Below, in pieces: positions 25,833 to 35,691 of a stretch of 64,000 bases of DNA. The translations under genes and the position numbers were made by a program. This DNA is from an uncultured Lachnospiraceae bacterium (lineage in GTDB: Bacteria > Bacillota > Clostridia > Lachnospirales > Lachnospiraceae). Within the stretch, counting starts at the first letter, position 1; each line of letters starts with the position of its first letter. Where the stretch lies: positions 62,001-126,000 of the forward strand of contig CANCYO010000003.1 in NCBI GenBank assembly GCA_947382415.1, written 5' to 3'. The notes below the pieces were generated by a model. That model was not told where the DNA came from. It did not search any database and saw only the letters and a program-made list of their open reading frames with translations.

Positions 25833-27596
25833 TCAAATTTTGTCTTTCACCTCGTAAAGATAAATATAGTAATAGCTGTCCTCCGTCTGGAAAGGTTCCT
25901 CCCGCAACAGCTTGAGCCCCAGCTCCTCTGCATTGGCAATATAGGCCGCCGAAAACAGATAATCGCATCCCATCCCGCGAAGCGCCCCCACATCCAGTTC
26001 TAAATGTGTAAAATAAAATCCGTTCTTTTGAATGGTATAATAGCCCGGGCATTCCGAGCCAAACAGATAACAGCGATTGCCCCACTCATCATAATAGGCT
26101 CTCAGATAATCGCTGGCCTCCAGCGCAGGAGCGATAACCTCCCTGAAACGATGCTTATATTCCAGCGCGTAATTGTTGGAATAACCGTCCAGACAATAAA
26201 ATCCGTGATACAATGCCGCCGCCGGATCTATGCCCAGACTGACTACCCGGTAATCCGCCTGCTTCAGTCCGGTACTCTGATACAAAAACTCCTCCACCTG
26301 TTCCATGACGCCCAAGGCATAATAGTCCGCATAACTCATGGCAGGATAATCCGCATTGCGAAGCTTCTGCACATTGGATTTAAAATCACTGCTCTTCAAA
26401 ATCTGCAATCCGGTCATGCCCAGAGCTGCCGCTGTCAACACACAGCAAATACAAGCCTGCAGCCTGGCTGCCCGTCCTTTCTCTTTCCAGGCCTCCAAAA
26501 CCAGCGCTGCGCCACATGCCAGAATCAAATACCACAGACAGGGACAAAGCCACAATACCCTGTCAATTTGAAACGCTCCCAGAGCGCCCAGATGCCGCCG
26601 AAACGCCACCCCCACTGCGCTGTTCCACCCGGCCGCAATCCCTGCCAGAACAACATTGCAGCATAACGCATACAGGATCACCCGCAGCAGACCGGACTTT
26701 CCACTCTCTTTCCGTTTCCGCAGCATCGTCCATGCAAGCGTCACTGCCACAGCCGCCATCAAATATAAATGTTGATCCTGACTGTGCTGCCCGCCATAGA
26801 GAAAGCCCTCCGCAAAGCCTCGAAAAAAATCCTCCGCCGCCAGCGCATACTCCGCTTTATGAGAGACCGCCGACTCTCCCAGACCCAGAATCTGCCCCAG
26901 CAAAGACAGGTTTGTCAGGAGATAGACCACACACATGGCCAGCCACATACCTGCCAGCGCAGCCGGATTCCGCCATCCCGCCTGCTGTTCTCTGCGCCGC
27001 TTTCGCCATACCCGCAGCGCCTCCGCCGCTATTCCCGCCGCAAACACGGCCAGCACGGCAAAACCCGCCAGCGCCAGTGAGGAATTAAGCGCAAACAAAA
27101 CAGCGTAGACATAAGCGAATATCCTCCGCCTGCCCTTTCCAAGCTGCAGCGCACACCACAAAAGCAGCGGCAGCCCATACTGTGACAGCCCATAAACAGG
27201 CAAAAAAGGCAGCGCGGCATACAGTCCTGCCGCAAGTACCGACGGCAGTTCCCTTCCGGTCACCTCACGCCCCAGCAGATACATTCCCACATATCCCACA
27301 AGGCAGCCCACAAACTGCATGACAAAAAAGGCAGCCAGCCCATTCCCGCCCAGAAACAACAGTACGCACCCGGGGGCTGGCGGCGTCAGGGCAGTCTTTG
27401 ACGCACCGCCCAAAAACTCGGGCAGTACATTGCCGTCGCCCAGATGCTTCGCCTGAAGCAGATAGGCGATCATCTCTCCGTCCAATTGATCATGATACGC
27501 AATCACCGCGCCCTCTCCCAGAATCCAGCCGGGCACGAGAAGCAGAATCACCGCCAGAAGACCGGCGGCAAATAAAAATCTACCGCTCTTTTTCAT
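25833..27596 (-). CDS. DUF6044-family polytopic membrane protein
   Basis: This 587-residue protein has about twelve membrane segments. Its first outer loop reads YHDQLDGEMIAYLLQAKHL, the HDQLD signature of the DUF6044 family, and YGLSQYGLPLLL follows. The C-terminal 170 residues form an outer soluble domain with YCLDGYSNNYALEYKHRFREV and WGNRCYLF. I take these as GT-C-like enzymes of surface glycan assembly; no activity is established to my knowledge. A paralogue with the same motifs is encoded at 43598-45478. The ATG at 27596 has GGAGG 8 bases upstream and overlaps the preceding gene by 17 bases; the extension to 27656 is rejected. Confidence 0.82.
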   Translation of the reverse strand: MKKSGRFLFAAGLLAVILLLVPGWILGEGAVIAYHDQLDGEMIAYLLQAKHLGDGNVLPEFLGGASKTALTPPAPGCVLLFLGGNGLAAFFVMQFVGCLVGYVGMYLLGREVTGRELPSVLAAGLYAALPFLPVYGLSQYGLPLLLWCALQLGKGRRRIFAYVYAVLFALNSSLALAGFAVLAVFAAGIAAEALRVWRKRRREQQAGWRNPAALAGMWLAMCVVYLLTNLSLLGQILGLGESAVSHKAEYALAAEDFFRGFAEGFLYGGQHSQDQHLYLMAAVAVTLAWTMLRKRKESGKSGLLRVILYALCCNVVLAGIAAGWNSAVGVAFRRHLGALGAFQIDRVLWLCPCLWYLILACGAALVLEAWKEKGRAARLQACICCVLTAAALGMTGLQILKSSDFKSNVQKLRNADYPAMSYADYYALGVMEQVEEFLYQSTGLKQADYRVVSLGIDPAAALYHGFYCLDGYSNNYALEYKHRFREVIAPALEASDYLRAYYDEWGNRCYLFGSECPGYYTIQKNGFYFTHLELDVGALRGMGCDYLFSAAYIANAEELGLKLLREEPFQTEDSYYYIYLYEVKDKI

Positions 27597-28890
27597 CCGG
27601 TCTTCCTCCCATGACTCCCCGCACTCCCGCGGATGCCGCCCAAAGCACCCACACACAGAGTATGAACACGGTATTCTTATAATCCATCCGGCCGGCTCCG
27701 CTCAGCGTATAGCCCACGCTCATCCACAGAGCCGTCAGAAACAAAATCACTAATGCCCTTGCATATCCTCCGCTTTGCAAAACGCGCTCTCTCCTCACAC
27801 GCCGTCCTGCCCTCACAGTCAAATCCGTCAACAATCCCAGCACAGACGACGCCAAAAACCACTGACAGCCATATTCCATATAAAATCTTCCAAGCCCCGG
27901 CGCAGGTTTTAAAATCTGCAGATAATTGCTTCCCGAATAAGAGTCGTAAGCTCTCCCCTGAAGCTGCAGCGGCAGCACCGCCGGAGCAGCCACATACCCT
28001 GCCAGATCCCATGCCGTCTCTTTCAAAATCTGCCGCTTATTCTTCTGCCACACCGTTCCGACCAACGCCCACAGGACCTCCTCCGCCCCTGCTTCCCCGA
28101 GATGTTTCTCCAGAGAAGGACGAAGAATCGTCTCGATCCCCGTTGCTTCGTAGGTACTTTCCACCATATCCCAATATTTGATCAGCTCTTTGGTGTCCTT
28201 CGGTAGATCGGCATAGGCATTATAAAGAGTGGTCCACGCCACACGGCTGGTCAGATGAGTCAGCATCTTTTCCCTTGTCTGATAAAAACTGCCGATTCCC
28301 CAGGCAAGTCCCGCCACGGCACAGATTAAAAGCAGACGGTACATCAAAGCTCTTCTATTTAAAGCTTCTTTCTCCAAAGCTTTCTTCTGCAGCCCTTCAT
28401 CCTCCCCACGCACTCCCCTGCTCCGCGCAGAACGCACACAGTCATACAGCCAGGAAACCGCCATGGGAACCGCGCCGGTATACAGATATTCCCCTCTAAA
28501 CAGCGCAGCCGCGGCCCATGCGCACAGCCCTGCATACAGAAACCGCCTGCTTTCGCCCCGCTGCATGGCACGCAGTACGCACCCGGTCTCCACAAGCAGC
28601 AGCGCCGTGGCAATCACCCGCGTGTCAGGCTCCGTCACACACTGCATCACCATGGGAAAGGTCAGCACTGACAAAGCTCCGAACAGTTTCCCCTTCAAAG
28701 GCCCTGCGAAAAAGTACACAGCGCCGCATAGTACCGCAATCTGGCACACGCAGACAATGCCTTCGCCCACACTGTCCAGTCTGGCGAAAGCATTGCACAT
28801 CCAGAGTAATCCCAATACAATCTGGATACCGAAGCCTATGAAGATGACTCTGCCGCAGACGGCAGCACAATGCCCTGAAAGCTTTCGCAT
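27580..28890 (-). CDS. Polytopic membrane protein of unknown family
   Basis: A 436-residue protein with about eight membrane segments. It has FARLDSVGEG in the first outer loop, again acidic, and TEPDTRVIATALLLVETG, as in polymerase-like or GT-C-like proteins, but I cannot name the family. A cytoplasmic loop rich in Arg, Lys and Glu (about 150-175) and a long outer loop (THLTSRVAWTTLYNAYADLP) are visible. GGGGAG lies 5 bases before the ATG. It is co-directional and overlapping with the DUF6044 gene, so probably part of the same glycan-decorating set. Confidence 0.7.
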   Translation of the reverse strand: MRKLSGHCAAVCGRVIFIGFGIQIVLGLLWMCNAFARLDSVGEGIVCVCQIAVLCGAVYFFAGPLKGKLFGALSVLTFPMVMQCVTEPDTRVIATALLLVETGCVLRAMQRGESRRFLYAGLCAWAAAALFRGEYLYTGAVPMAVSWLYDCVRSARSRGVRGEDEGLQKKALEKEALNRRALMYRLLLICAVAGLAWGIGSFYQTREKMLTHLTSRVAWTTLYNAYADLPKDTKELIKYWDMVESTYEATGIETILRPSLEKHLGEAGAEEVLWALVGTVWQKNKRQILKETAWDLAGYVAAPAVLPLQLQGRAYDSYSGSNYLQILKPAPGLGRFYMEYGCQWFLASSVLGLLTDLTVRAGRRVRRERVLQSGGYARALVILFLTALWMSVGYTLSGAGRMDYKNTVFILCVWVLWAASAGVRGVMGGRPDEKER

Positions 28891-28928
28891 AAATACTCCC
28901 CAATATCCAACACAAATCTCTCTGACAA

Positions 28929-30068
28929 TCAGACGAAAAAGGCTGCCGCCCTGTCACTGATCAGATCCACATCATCCAGGGTCAGCCCGTAATACATCGG
29001 CAGTCTCACCAGACGCTCACTCTCCCTCGTGGTATAGACATCCTCACCGTGAAAACGCCCGAACCGCTGGCCCGCAGGAGCCGTATGCAGCGGCACATAA
29101 TGAAATACCGTCAAGATTCCATACTCCTTCATGTATTCGATAAACGCCGTGCGCTTCTCCAGATTCTCCAGCTTGATATAGAACATATGCGCATTGTGTA
29201 CGCAACCTTCCGGCACCACGGGAAGCTCGATCTTCCCCTCCCGGGCAAGGGGTTCCAATCTCTCATAATACCGGTTCCATGCGGCAAGCCTCGCTTCATT
29301 GATCTCATCCGCAATCTCAAGCTGCGCGTACAGATACGCCGCGTTCATATCGCTGGGCAGATAGGAGGAACCCATATTCATCCATCTGTATTTGTCAACC
29401 TGGCCCCGGTAATACTGACTGCGGTTAGTACCCTTTTCCCGAATGATCTCTGCATCCTCTACCTTTTCCCGATCACGGATGAGCAGCGCTCCGCCTTCCC
29501 CCATACTGTAGTTCTTGGTCTCATGAAAACTAAAGCAGCCATAGTCGCCGATGGTTCCCAGCGCACGACCCTTATAGGAAGCCAGCATCCCCTGCGCGGC
29601 ATCCTCAACGACCCAAAGCTTATGTCTCCTGGCAATGTCCATGATGGCGTCCATCTCACATGCCACCCCGGCATAATGTACGGGCACAATACCCTTTGTC
29701 CGCTCCGTGACGGCCGCCTCGACTTTGGTCTCGTCAAGATTCATGGTGTCCGGCCTGATATCCACAAATACCGGTACAGCCCCCCTGAGCACGAAAGCGT
29801 TGGCAGTGGACACAAACGTATAAGAAGGCATGATGACCTCGTCTCCGGGTCCCACTCCCGCCAGAATGGCCGCCATCTCCGTGGCATGGGTACAGGAGGT
29901 GGTGAGCATACACCCGGCTGTCCCGGTCCTCTCTTTTATCCACTTGCTGCATTTTGCAGTATAGCTCCCATCCCCGCAGATCTTCTGATTTTTCACACAC
30001 TCCTGTATATAGCCCGCCGCAGTCTCCACATAGGGCGGAATGTTAAACGGTATCTTATAATCGCTCAT
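28929..30068 (-). CDS. rffA: dTDP-4-amino-4,6-dideoxygalactose transaminase
   Basis: This 379-residue PLP enzyme of the DegT/DnrJ/EryC1/StrS family closely follows E. coli RffA (WecE): KICGDGSYT, DEVIMPSYTFVSTANAFVLR, VPVHYAGVACEMD, FSFHETKNYSMGEGG with the PLP lysine, REKGTNRSQYYRGQVDKY and VFHYVPLHTAPAG. It would convert dTDP-4-keto-6-deoxyglucose, the product of RfbA and RfbB, to dTDP-4-amino-4,6-dideoxygalactose (Fuc4N) with glutamate. This gives the locus a second use of the same intermediate besides rhamnose. The ATG at 30068 has GAGAGGAAA just upstream; an in-frame GTG at 30095 is less likely. Confidence 0.93.
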   Translation of the reverse strand: MSDYKIPFNIPPYVETAAGYIQECVKNQKICGDGSYTAKCSKWIKERTGTAGCMLTTSCTHATEMAAILAGVGPGDEVIMPSYTFVSTANAFVLRGAVPVFVDIRPDTMNLDETKVEAAVTERTKGIVPVHYAGVACEMDAIMDIARRHKLWVVEDAAQGMLASYKGRALGTIGDYGCFSFHETKNYSMGEGGALLIRDREKVEDAEIIREKGTNRSQYYRGQVDKYRWMNMGSSYLPSDMNAAYLYAQLEIADEINEARLAAWNRYYERLEPLAREGKIELPVVPEGCVHNAHMFYIKLENLEKRTAFIEYMKEYGILTVFHYVPLHTAPAGQRFGRFHGEDVYTTRESERLVRLPMYYGLTLDDVDLISDRAAAFFV

Positions 30069-30128
30069 AATTTCCTCTCTTTCTGCCGCTTTCACGGCAC
30101 TTTGGACAAAATCCGGCCTTTCTCCCCT

Positions 30129-31082
30129 TTATCGTTTCCAGCTCCCGGCAGCGTTGCCGTTTACATTGTCCGTCACCTGACTGATGATATATTTGGGCCT
30201 TCCCTTGACCTCCTCATAAATACGGGCGATATAGTGCCCGATGACGCCAAGACTCAGCATGATAAAACCGCCTATGATCAAAATCAGCAAAATCACCGTG
30301 GTAAAACCCTCCACCGACGTTCCCATCAGAAAACGCACCAGTGTCTGTACGGCGAGGATCAGACTGCCCACAATGGATACCGCCCCCATCACCGTCACCA
30401 TCTGCAGAGGCAGCGTGCTGAACGAAGTGGCATTGGTAACGGCATATTTCATCAGACTCCAGAGAGACCATTTGCTCTGGCCAAACTGCCGCTCCTGCAC
30501 CTCGTACTCCACGGTCTCCGTGCGAAATCCGGCCCAGAAGGTCAAAGCTCTGAAAAAAGTATTCCGCTCGGGAAGCTCCAGAAGCACATCGACTACCTTG
30601 CGGTCCAGCAGCTTAAAATCTGATGAGGCATTCATGTCAATCTTGATCAGTTTGCTCATAATCTTATAAAACAGCCCCGCGGAAAGCCTGTAACCCAGAC
30701 TCTCCTTTCCTCTGTCGGACTTGATCCCCTCAACGATCTCCGCGCCGGCCTTCCATTTCTCCCACATCCTGGGGATAGCCTCCGGCGGATGCTGCAGATC
30801 GCAGTCCATGACGATCACCGCATCTCCCAGAGCCAGCTCCAGACCTGCGAAGATTCCCGCCTCCTTGCCAAAGTTGCGGGAAAACTGCGCCCCCTTGATA
30901 CGGGGATTCTCCGCCGCAGCCTTCAGAATCTCCGCGTAAGTATTGTCTTTTGAACCGTCGCTGATAAAGACCAGCTCATAGTCTATGCCCTGCTCCTCCA
31001 GAAAGGCGGACAACACATGAGCCGTATTTGCAATATTCTGTTCCTCATTATAAGCGGGCAAAACAATCGATAACACCGGCAT
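30129..31082 (-). CDS. Polyprenyl-phosphate glycosyltransferase, GtrB/DPM1-like
   Basis: The 317-residue protein has an N-terminal GT2 domain (LSIVLPAYNEEQNI, VIMDCDLQHPPEAI with the DXD-like motif, GIKSDRGKESLGYRLSAGLFY) and two C-terminal membrane segments at about 232-256 and 265-290. This is the GtrB/ArnC-like pattern: the enzyme moves a sugar from a nucleotide donor to undecaprenyl phosphate at the inner face. The lipid-linked sugar would then serve one of the nearby GT-C-type proteins. It starts 3 bases after the stop of the GtrII-like gene and precedes rffA, so Fuc4N or glucose are plausible sugars, though the substrate is not readable. Confidence 0.9.
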   Translation of the reverse strand: MPVLSIVLPAYNEEQNIANTAHVLSAFLEEQGIDYELVFISDGSKDNTYAEILKAAAENPRIKGAQFSRNFGKEAGIFAGLELALGDAVIVMDCDLQHPPEAIPRMWEKWKAGAEIVEGIKSDRGKESLGYRLSAGLFYKIMSKLIKIDMNASSDFKLLDRKVVDVLLELPERNTFFRALTFWAGFRTETVEYEVQERQFGQSKWSLWSLMKYAVTNATSFSTLPLQMVTVMGAVSIVGSLILAVQTLVRFLMGTSVEGFTTVILLILIIGGFIMLSLGVIGHYIARIYEEVKGRPKYIISQVTDNVNGNAAGSWKR

Positions 31083-31085
31083 CCG

Positions 31086-32651
31086 TCAATCTCTCCCCAC
31101 ATTCTCTGTTTTGATATACATGATCCCGTCCACGATCTTCACGGAAGACGGCGCGGGAAAACTCTCCATCTCGATATACTCCTGAGAAAAATAAATATCT
31201 CCCATCTCCTCGGGAGTCATGATATTCAACGTGGCTCCCAGATAATTTTTCATAAATACCTCATAGTTCTCACCGGTATACAAAAGCGTGTCCCCGTTCA
31301 GGCCGATCATATTGGAAGTCACATCCAATGTGATGTCCGTCACGGGATAGGGATTGTACCCCACCACACCCACCATGGCGATGGGAATGCCCTGATAATA
31401 CCCTTCCGTCTGCTCAATACGGTCCAGCAGCCTCATACAATAGGCATAGGTCTTCTCATAACGCTTGTGCAGATTGGAATACCCGATATTGTCCGCCACC
31501 GCATAGTGGAAAATCAGCACAAACGCGGCACAAAAGGCCAGCCACTGCGTGAGATTGCCCCAAGCATCCCACCCGGCATAACGGCTCACAAAAGCCACCG
31601 CCAGTATCAGATACAGCACCCACTGATACCGCATCAACAAATGATAAGTAACCTCCGGGGAGATCAGCAGTATGATATTGGCAGCCAAGGGCGCCGCTGC
31701 CGCCGCCAAAGCTATTATAACGAAAAAACCGGGACACTTCCACCATTTTCTCTGCACGATCAGTCTCCCCAGCACAAACAGCATTGCGCCGGCCAGAAAA
31801 ATACAGGCTGTCCATGAGAATATATTCTGATACAGCACATTTCCCTTCACGCTGAAACTCACGAAATCCCGATAGATATGCAGGATTGCCTCCGCGCCAA
31901 ATCTTCCGCCACCCTCCATACCGCTGATTCCCTGATAGGAGGCCAGCTCCTTTCCCTGAATCAACAGTAAAACGCGAAGGATGACATAATACAGCACTGC
32001 GCCCAGTACGCCCATATAGAGATACCTGCAGGATGCGCGCAGCTTTCCCGTTACTTTCCCCTTCTCCATAAAGATCATCAGGACCTCATAGATGCACAAT
32101 AAAATCGTAAAAGACAGATAGGCCTGATAGGTTCCCATGCTGAAAGCCAGGCACACGGCTCCCCACAGAAAGCCCCATTTATGTTTCTTCGTACAAAGCA
32201 CCGCCAGCACCGCCAAAAGCAAAGCCAGCATATAACCATCCATGGTAAACACATAGGCAAAAGTGGAAGCCAGCGCCGGAAAGCTCACCAGCAGTCCGCT
32301 GACCAGCACCACAGAGACCGTGTCCCGCAGCTCCAACAGCGCTGTCAGAGCAGCCGAAGCAAGAGCCAGAAACAAAAGCCCCAGCAGGCCGATCACCCAT
32401 GGAATCGTAAAATAAGAGGAAAAGCCGCAGGCCACCGTGAGAAACCACCGCCCGGAGGTGATCATATTCTGATCAAAATACATACTCCCCAGCCCGTCAT
32501 GATTGGGGATATCCGACAGCACAACCGGCATATGGATTAACAGCCCCAGTAAAAAGGCCGCTGTAAACGCTGTTCTGTATTCCTTTCTGATGCCCCGCAC
32601 CCACTGCGTCAACGCCTGTGTGGGAGACTTCTCCGTCAACACTGTCTTCAT
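31086..32651 (-). CDS. Glucosyltransferase domain membrane protein, GtrII-like
   Basis: A 521-residue protein with about ten to twelve membrane segments and a C-terminal outer domain. The first outer loop has SDIPNHDGLGSMYFDQNMIT followed by SGRWFLTVACGFSSYFTIPW, characteristic of the Glucos_trans_II (GtrII) family, which adds a side-chain sugar from a polyprenyl-phosphate donor to a surface polysaccharide. Its partner is the GtrB-like gene 3 bases downstream, making a two-gene side-chain glycosylation unit. AGGAGG lies 7 bases before the ATG. Confidence 0.85.
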   Translation of the reverse strand: MKTVLTEKSPTQALTQWVRGIRKEYRTAFTAAFLLGLLIHMPVVLSDIPNHDGLGSMYFDQNMITSGRWFLTVACGFSSYFTIPWVIGLLGLLFLALASAALTALLELRDTVSVVLVSGLLVSFPALASTFAYVFTMDGYMLALLLAVLAVLCTKKHKWGFLWGAVCLAFSMGTYQAYLSFTILLCIYEVLMIFMEKGKVTGKLRASCRYLYMGVLGAVLYYVILRVLLLIQGKELASYQGISGMEGGGRFGAEAILHIYRDFVSFSVKGNVLYQNIFSWTACIFLAGAMLFVLGRLIVQRKWWKCPGFFVIIALAAAAAPLAANIILLISPEVTYHLLMRYQWVLYLILAVAFVSRYAGWDAWGNLTQWLAFCAAFVLIFHYAVADNIGYSNLHKRYEKTYAYCMRLLDRIEQTEGYYQGIPIAMVGVVGYNPYPVTDITLDVTSNMIGLNGDTLLYTGENYEVFMKNYLGATLNIMTPEEMGDIYFSQEYIEMESFPAPSSVKIVDGIMYIKTENVGRD

Positions 32652-32676
32652 TTATATTCCTCCTGCACTTCCAAAC

Positions 32677-33546
32677 CTATCCCTCCTGCAGACACACTGC
32701 CAGCTTCTCCGCAATGCGCCGTCTGCCCTCCTCGTTGGGATGCAGTCCGTCCTCCGTATACAGCTTCCAGTCCTCCCACTCCTTGTGAGGGTACAGGCCG
32801 TGATACAGGTCCAGGGCCTCTATGCCGGACTCATCCGCCACAGCCAGCATCTTCTCCACATATTCCCTCAGATAAGCGTCCCCGGTCTTATACTCCTCAC
32901 AGGTCGCTTTCTTAGACCGATACCATGCGTAAGTGGGCGTCACCAGCACGATACGCATATCAGGATAACACTCCTGCAGCGTATTCAGCACACTCCGCAG
33001 GGCCCCGGCGTAGGTGGATTCATCCAGCGGATTCCGGCTGTTGTCCAGAGCGATCCCCGCGTGATAATCATTGATTCCAAAGGCCAGAACCAGTGTCTCC
33101 ACCTCCTGAAAATCAATATCCGCAAGCTCGTCCACCGTATCTCCGAAATAATCCGTGATCTCTCTCCTGCTGCGCACCGTCTGCTGCGCGCCGAAATCCT
33201 CCGCCGCAATGGCCTTGGACAGATTCACCATATTTAACAGTTCCATGCTGTAATTGTCCGAAAGCTCCTGCTCCTGCAGGGCCATACAGGTTCCGCCGAA
33301 AGCCCCGTTAAAGACAGGCCTCTCCAGCCTCTCTCCCAGAAGCTCCGCCACAGACGTCTCATCCCGGCACTGCCCCATCAGACTGTCCCCCAGAATGACT
33401 ATGGGATACTGTGTCCGCACAGTATCCTCCGCCGCACTCCCCCGGACCCAGAATCCGCACAGAAGCGCAAACACCACGACTGCAGCCAGACCATATGCTA
33501 TTTGGGAAAACACTCTGCCTCCGTTCCTCACTCGCTTCCTCCACAT
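32677..33546 (-). CDS. Membrane-anchored SGNH/GDSL hydrolase
   Basis: This 289-residue protein has one N-terminal membrane segment (about 12-34) and an outer SGNH domain with intact motifs: VILGDSLMGQ (catalytic Ser), FGGTCMALQ, LVLAFGINDYHAGI (Asn of block III) and DGLHPNEEGRRRIAEK (Asp and His). Such enzymes often add or remove O-acetyl or other acyl groups on surface glycans. Placed directly after pseG, it may edit acyl groups on the pseudaminic-acid-containing glycan. It overlaps pseG by 19 bases; the ATG at 33546 has GAGG 4 bases upstream and a GTG five codons later has a strong GGAGG, so either may be used. Confidence 0.85.
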   Translation of the reverse strand: MWRKRVRNGGRVFSQIAYGLAAVVVFALLCGFWVRGSAAEDTVRTQYPIVILGDSLMGQCRDETSVAELLGERLERPVFNGAFGGTCMALQEQELSDNYSMELLNMVNLSKAIAAEDFGAQQTVRSRREITDYFGDTVDELADIDFQEVETLVLAFGINDYHAGIALDNSRNPLDESTYAGALRSVLNTLQECYPDMRIVLVTPTYAWYRSKKATCEEYKTGDAYLREYVEKMLAVADESGIEALDLYHGLYPHKEWEDWKLYTEDGLHPNEEGRRRIAEKLAVCLQEG

Positions 33547-34613
33547 AAAACCTCAGCCAGTCTGTACGCGCCCCGGCCGTCCACCAGCAGACGCTCCCTT
33601 TCAGAATACTGCTGCCGCAGTGCGCAGTCGGCACACAGGCGGTCAAACTGCTGCCGCAGCCGCGCACAGACATCCGGCGCATCCCGATGCCAGGCCCCCG
33701 CGCTGCACACAGCCTGTGTGCGTCCGAAATATTCCACCAGAGCCTCCTGATTCTCCGCGTATGAGAAGCACACAAAGGGCACTCCCACCGCCGCAAGCTC
33801 ATAAAGCGTACTGCCTCCCGCGCTCACCGCCAGATCACATCCGCACATCAGCTCCGCCATATTCTGTACATCAAAACAGATCCGAATATTCTGCTCCGCC
33901 CGGGCCCGTTTCCGCCAACTCTCGAAATGCGGACTGAAGCGCCCCACCAGCACATGATACACGATATCCTCCCGATAGATTTCGTCCAGAACGGCTCCGG
34001 CAATATTGTCCGCATCCCCGCCCCCTGTGGTGATCAGTATATTTTGCACCCTGTCCTTCACATGATAGGACACCCCGCGAAACTGCTCCCGCAGAGGGAT
34101 ATAATCCCCGCCCAGACACAGCCGGACATCACCCGCGGTATACAGCGTCTCATAGACCGTTTTATCTGCAAACAGATTATAATTGATCACACCGTCCACG
34201 GGATAGGCATGCCGCTGCATATCATCCATGAGCCAGACTCTGCCATATCGGGAAATTGCCGTCAGATAATCGTCCGTCACATAATAACTGTCCACCAGAA
34301 TGATATTCCGACTGCCGTTTATCCAAGGCTCCCACCCGGCAAGCTCCGTCTCAGGCCGCCGGTAATCCGTGTGAAGCACCCCCGTCCGGAAGCCGTGACG
34401 CTCCACCAGCGCAGCCGAATCCTCATCGGCACACAAAAACAAAATCCCGTCTTCCGAAACTGCTTCCGAAGCTACTTCCGAAACTGCCTTCGCACCCGTG
34501 CCGGATGCATACGTCCTGGACGTATACATCCTGACTGCCTCCCCGATGGTCAGACAGCGCATCAGATGTCCTGCGCCGATTTTCGCATTTCCGTCCGCCC
34601 GCACAATCAACAT
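33528..34613 (-). CDS. pseG: UDP-2,4-diacetamido-2,4,6-trideoxy-L-altrose hydrolase
   Basis: This 361-residue enzyme releases UDP from the pseudaminic acid precursor, the fourth step of the pathway. The N-terminus LIVRADGNAKIGAGHLMRCL contains the PseG signature G-x-GH-x2-RC with the catalytic histidine; VYHVLVGRFSPHF and DLAVSAGGSTLYELAAVGVPFV match the MurG-like nucleotide-binding half. About 20 residues of Ser/Glu/Ala-rich repeats (coded by three 12-base units at 34451-34486) sit in a loop. The start at 34613 follows a GGGGG stretch, and the gene lies 16 bases after pseI. Confidence 0.92.
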   Translation of the reverse strand: MLIVRADGNAKIGAGHLMRCLTIGEAVRMYTSRTYASGTGAKAVSEVASEAVSEDGILFLCADEDSAALVERHGFRTGVLHTDYRRPETELAGWEPWINGSRNIILVDSYYVTDDYLTAISRYGRVWLMDDMQRHAYPVDGVINYNLFADKTVYETLYTAGDVRLCLGGDYIPLREQFRGVSYHVKDRVQNILITTGGGDADNIAGAVLDEIYREDIVYHVLVGRFSPHFESWRKRARAEQNIRICFDVQNMAELMCGCDLAVSAGGSTLYELAAVGVPFVCFSYAENQEALVEYFGRTQAVCSAGAWHRDAPDVCARLRQQFDRLCADCALRQQYSERERLLVDGRGAYRLAEVLCGGSE

Positions 34614-34629
34614 TCAGATACCCCCGCAT

Positions 34630-35691
34630 TTACTCCTGAAAATCCACCAGATCCCAGCTCATGGGAGTCCCCAGTCTGGCGTCACGGGAAATTTTCTTTC
34701 CCAAAATATCTTCATAATGCCTGGTGTGCAGACCGCAGGCAGGCCGCACCGAGCGGAGATTCTCCGGCGTAAACACATCCCCGGCCCGCATGTCCTGTGC
34801 CACGAAGAGCGAACGGGAATGCTCCCTCTCTCTGGCCTGTTTCTCTGTCAGCTCATAGGTCACTGTGCCCAGAGCCTTTTCGATGTTACGGATATTCTCA
34901 GTCATGATGCGGAATTCCTCCGGCTCCATGGAAAAGGCCGCGTCCGCACCGCCGTCCGCCCGGCACAGCGTCAGATGCTTCTCCACTACTTTGGCGCCCA
35001 GCGCCACCGACGCGTCCGCCACCGCATGTCCCATACTGTGATCAGACAAGCCCGTGATACAGTCAAAGGTCCGGGCCATGGAGGGAATGGTTCTCAGATT
35101 GATGTCCTCATAGGGCGCGGGATAGGAGGAAGTACATTTCAAAAGGATCACATCCTCATTTCCCTCTTCCTTACAGGTGCGAAGAGCCAGCTCGATATCC
35201 GCCAGTCTGGCCACCCCCGTAGCAAAGATCACAGGCTTCCCCAGCCTGGCGATCTTCCTGATCAGGGGGATATCATTGATTTCAAAACTCGCGATTTTAT
35301 AAGCGGGTACCTGCATCTCCTCCAGAAAATCAACGGCGGAAAAATCAAAGGGCGAAGAGAAAAACTCCAATCCCATCTCCTCCGCCAACTTCTGGAGCTT
35401 TGGCTGCCACTCCCACGGCGTGTACGCCGTCTCATAAAGCCTGTGCAATGTGGTGCCGTCCCAGATGGTTCCCTGCGTGATCTGGAAACACGGATCGTCG
35501 CAGTCCAGCGTGATGGTGTCCGCCGTGTAGGTCTGAATCTTGACAGCGTCCGCTCCCGCATCCTTCGCCGCCCGCATCACGGCCACCGCCCGGTCAAAAT
35601 CCATCAGATGATTGGCGGACATCTCCGCAATGATAAAGGTGGGAGACTGCTCGCTGATGATATGTCTGCCGATTGTAATCTCTTTATTCAA
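34630..35691 (-). CDS. pseI: Pseudaminic acid synthase, TTG start
   Basis: This NeuB-family enzyme (353 residues) condenses the deacetamido-trideoxy-altrose with phosphoenolpyruvate to give pseudaminic acid. Visible motifs are FIIAEMSANHLMDFDRA, GADAVKIQTYTADTITL, FSSPFDFSAVDFLEE, ILLKCTSSYPAP and GLSDHSMGH, then a C-terminal SAF (antifreeze-like) domain with SLFVAQDMRAGDVFT. The homologous region begins at NKEITIGRH; the only suitable start is the TTG at 35691, which has GGAG 8 bases upstream and overlaps pseH by 8 bases. The 26-residue extension to 35769 lies within pseH and is rejected. A legionaminic acid synthase is an alternative, but pseG and pseH next door favour pseudaminic acid. Confidence 0.92.
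   Translation of the reverse strand: MNKEITIGRHIISEQSPTFIIAEMSANHLMDFDRAVAVMRAAKDAGADAVKIQTYTADTITLDCDDPCFQITQGTIWDGTTLHRLYETAYTPWEWQPKLQKLAEEMGLEFFSSPFDFSAVDFLEEMQVPAYKIASFEINDIPLIRKIARLGKPVIFATGVARLADIELALRTCKEEGNEDVILLKCTSSYPAPYEDINLRTIPSMARTFDCITGLSDHSMGHAVADASVALGAKVVEKHLTLCRADGGADAAFSMEPEEFRIMTENIRNIEKALGTVTYELTEKQAREREHSRSLFVAQDMRAGDVFTPENLRSVRPACGLHTRHYEDILGKKISRDARLGTPMSWDLVDFQE

Noticed and set aside
29049..30623. Long plus-strand frame opposite rffA and gtrB
   Set aside because: The opposite strand codes two well-recognised enzymes; the frame has no recognisable motif and spans two genes and their gap.
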